DNA from: Clostridia bacterium
GTDB taxonomy: Bacteria > Bacillota > Clostridia > Oscillospirales > Ruminococcaceae
Assembly (NCBI GenBank): GCA_021152595.1
Contig: JAGKVC010000238.1
Location: 1-6,274 of the forward strand
Length of the DNA: 6,274 nucleotides
Direction of reading: 5' to 3'
In this document: piece after piece, positions 5,465-6,274 of the stretch
Numbering within the stretch: position 1 is the stretch's first letter
Layout of the letters: every line of letters starts with the position of its first letter
Notes under the pieces: generated by a model
Database searches by the model: none
The model's input: only the letters and a program-made list of their open reading frames with translations
Told to the model about the DNA's origin: nothing
Translations under genes and position numbers: made by a program

Positions 5465-6274
5465 GCCGCGCAAAACTTGCGTTGATTGCTGCGAGCTGTC
5501 TGCTGCTGACATCCTGCGGCAGTGCCGTAACGGAGGAGCATTCCGCGATTGAGGATCTGCTCGAAGCGGATACAACAGCAGCCGTGACTTCCACAGCAGC
5601 GCTGACAACCGTCACGGATCCGGAAACCGCACCGGAATCGGCCGTCACCAAGCTGACGGGAAAGCCGCATACAACCGCATCGCAGACATCAACCGCGTCG
5701 ATTACTACAACCGGCAAAAAAACGCAGCAAACGCGAACAGAAGCGAAATCCGGCAGCGACGAGACCGTGCAGATCATCCCATCCAGCGGCGGCGGCTCCC
5801 CAGCTCCGGTTCAGACCAAGCCGCGCGTCACCGGCACGACGGTTTCCGGCGAGACAACCGGCACCGGCAAAACCACATCCCTGAAAACAACCGGCACAAG
5901 CGCCAAAACGACAACGAAAACAACAACCGTCACAACCGCAGAACCCGAGCAGCCGCGCGATATCTACGCAAGGATCGAGGCGATGAGCCTGCGTGAAAAG
6001 GCTGCACAGATGATGATGTCCAGTGCTTCAACCGAAGCAGAGGCGACGGCAGCGGTCAGGCGCGGTGTCGGCGGCATGTGTATGTTTGCGGATGCATTCC
6101 GCGGCAAATCGGCGGCGCAGGTGCAGCAGATGACCGCAAATATTCAGGCGAATGCCAAAACGCCGATCCTGATTGCCGTGGATGAGGAGGGCGGACCGGT
6201 CAACCGTGTCAGCCTGAATCCGCAGCTCCGTTCGGCACCGTTCCGGAACAGCCGTGTGATCTATGATGCAGGCG
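5461..6274 (+). CDS. Second lipoprotein GH3 paralog with long Thr-rich linker (3' truncated by window edge)
   Basis: The frame stays open from the ATG at 5461 to the window end, giving 271 codons and a partial one. The start overlaps the previous stop as ATGA, with a G-rich site at 5449-5453, which indicates translational coupling. A short signal peptide ends in the lipobox L-T-S-C (Cys19 as lipid site). Residues about 38-160 form a Thr/Ser/Lys/Gly-rich, presumably disordered tether. A GH3 domain then begins (MSLREKAAQMMM at 175-186; VDEEGG at 240-245; Arg249). Over 84 ungapped positions, 39 are identical to the first GH3 protein by hand count (about 46%), so this is an old tandem duplicate. 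The catalytic Asp/His dyad and nucleophile would lie beyond the window, so activity cannot be judged. It is likely an outer-surface hydrolase with the same kind of substrate but held farther from the membrane. Confidence 0.9.
   Translation, partial: MSRAKLALIAASCLLLTSCGSAVTEEHSAIEDLLEADTTAAVTSTAALTTVTDPETAPESAVTKLTGKPHTTASQTSTASITTTGKKTQQTRTEAKSGSDETVQIIPSSGGGSPAPVQTKPRVTGTTVSGETTGTGKTTSLKTTGTSAKTTTKTTTVTTAEPEQPRDIYARIEAMSLREKAAQMMMSSASTEAEATAAVRRGVGGMCMFADAFRGKSAAQVQQMTANIQANAKTPILIAVDEEGGPVNRVSLNPQLRSAPFRNSRVIYDAG
5572..5940 (+). repeat. Low-complexity Thr-rich linker coding region with degenerate repeats
   Basis: This stretch encodes about 120 residues rich in Thr, with Ser, Lys, Gly and Ala and almost no large hydrophobic residues. 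The 10-mer ACAACCGGCA recurs at 5707-5716, 5854-5863 and 5887-5896, each encoding T-T-G followed within a few residues by Lys. The pattern suggests growth by slippage or unequal recombination. Such linkers are common in cell-surface enzymes of Ruminococcus-like bacteria and may be glycosylated. Confidence 0.8.

Overview
The window looks like chromosomal DNA of a Gram-positive anaerobe of the Bacillota, most likely Ruminococcus-like (Oscillospiraceae). This rests on strong AGGAGG-type ribosome binding sites, a fairly high GC content, an ACT/DUF711 gene pair known from Firmicutes, and surface lipoproteins with long threonine-rich linkers. The genus is an inference from style, not from a marker gene. 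All supported genes lie on the + strand.

Region 1 (1-2691) is the end of an ABC transporter operon. It holds the C-terminal part of an ATPase, cut by the left window edge, and an 8-bp-overlapping gene for a large 697-residue ABC-2-type permease. The permease appears to be an internal tandem duplication of one permease unit. A strong rho-independent terminator closes the operon.

Region 2 (2692-4171) starts with a near-consensus extended -10 promoter and a short leader with a hairpin. It then encodes a 89-residue free-standing ACT-domain protein (UPF0237) and a DUF711/UPF0210 'PFL family' protein. The DUF711 protein is the oddest item in the window. It has only 358 residues instead of about 450, because a central block of about 90 residues is missing in frame while both flanks match the family closely.

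Region 3 (4172-6274) begins with an 81-base spacer containing a 9-bp direct repeat and a perfect 8-bp inverted repeat. Two paralogous glycoside hydrolase family 3 (NagZ-like) lipoprotein genes follow, joined by an ATGA stop/start overlap. Both have a lipobox, a threonine-rich tether and a GH3 domain. The first tether is about 20 residues and the second about 120 residues; the second gene runs off the right edge. Together they suggest a translationally coupled pair of membrane-anchored exo-glycosidases placing similar catalytic domains at different distances from the membrane. I see no RNA genes, mobile elements or CRISPR arrays.
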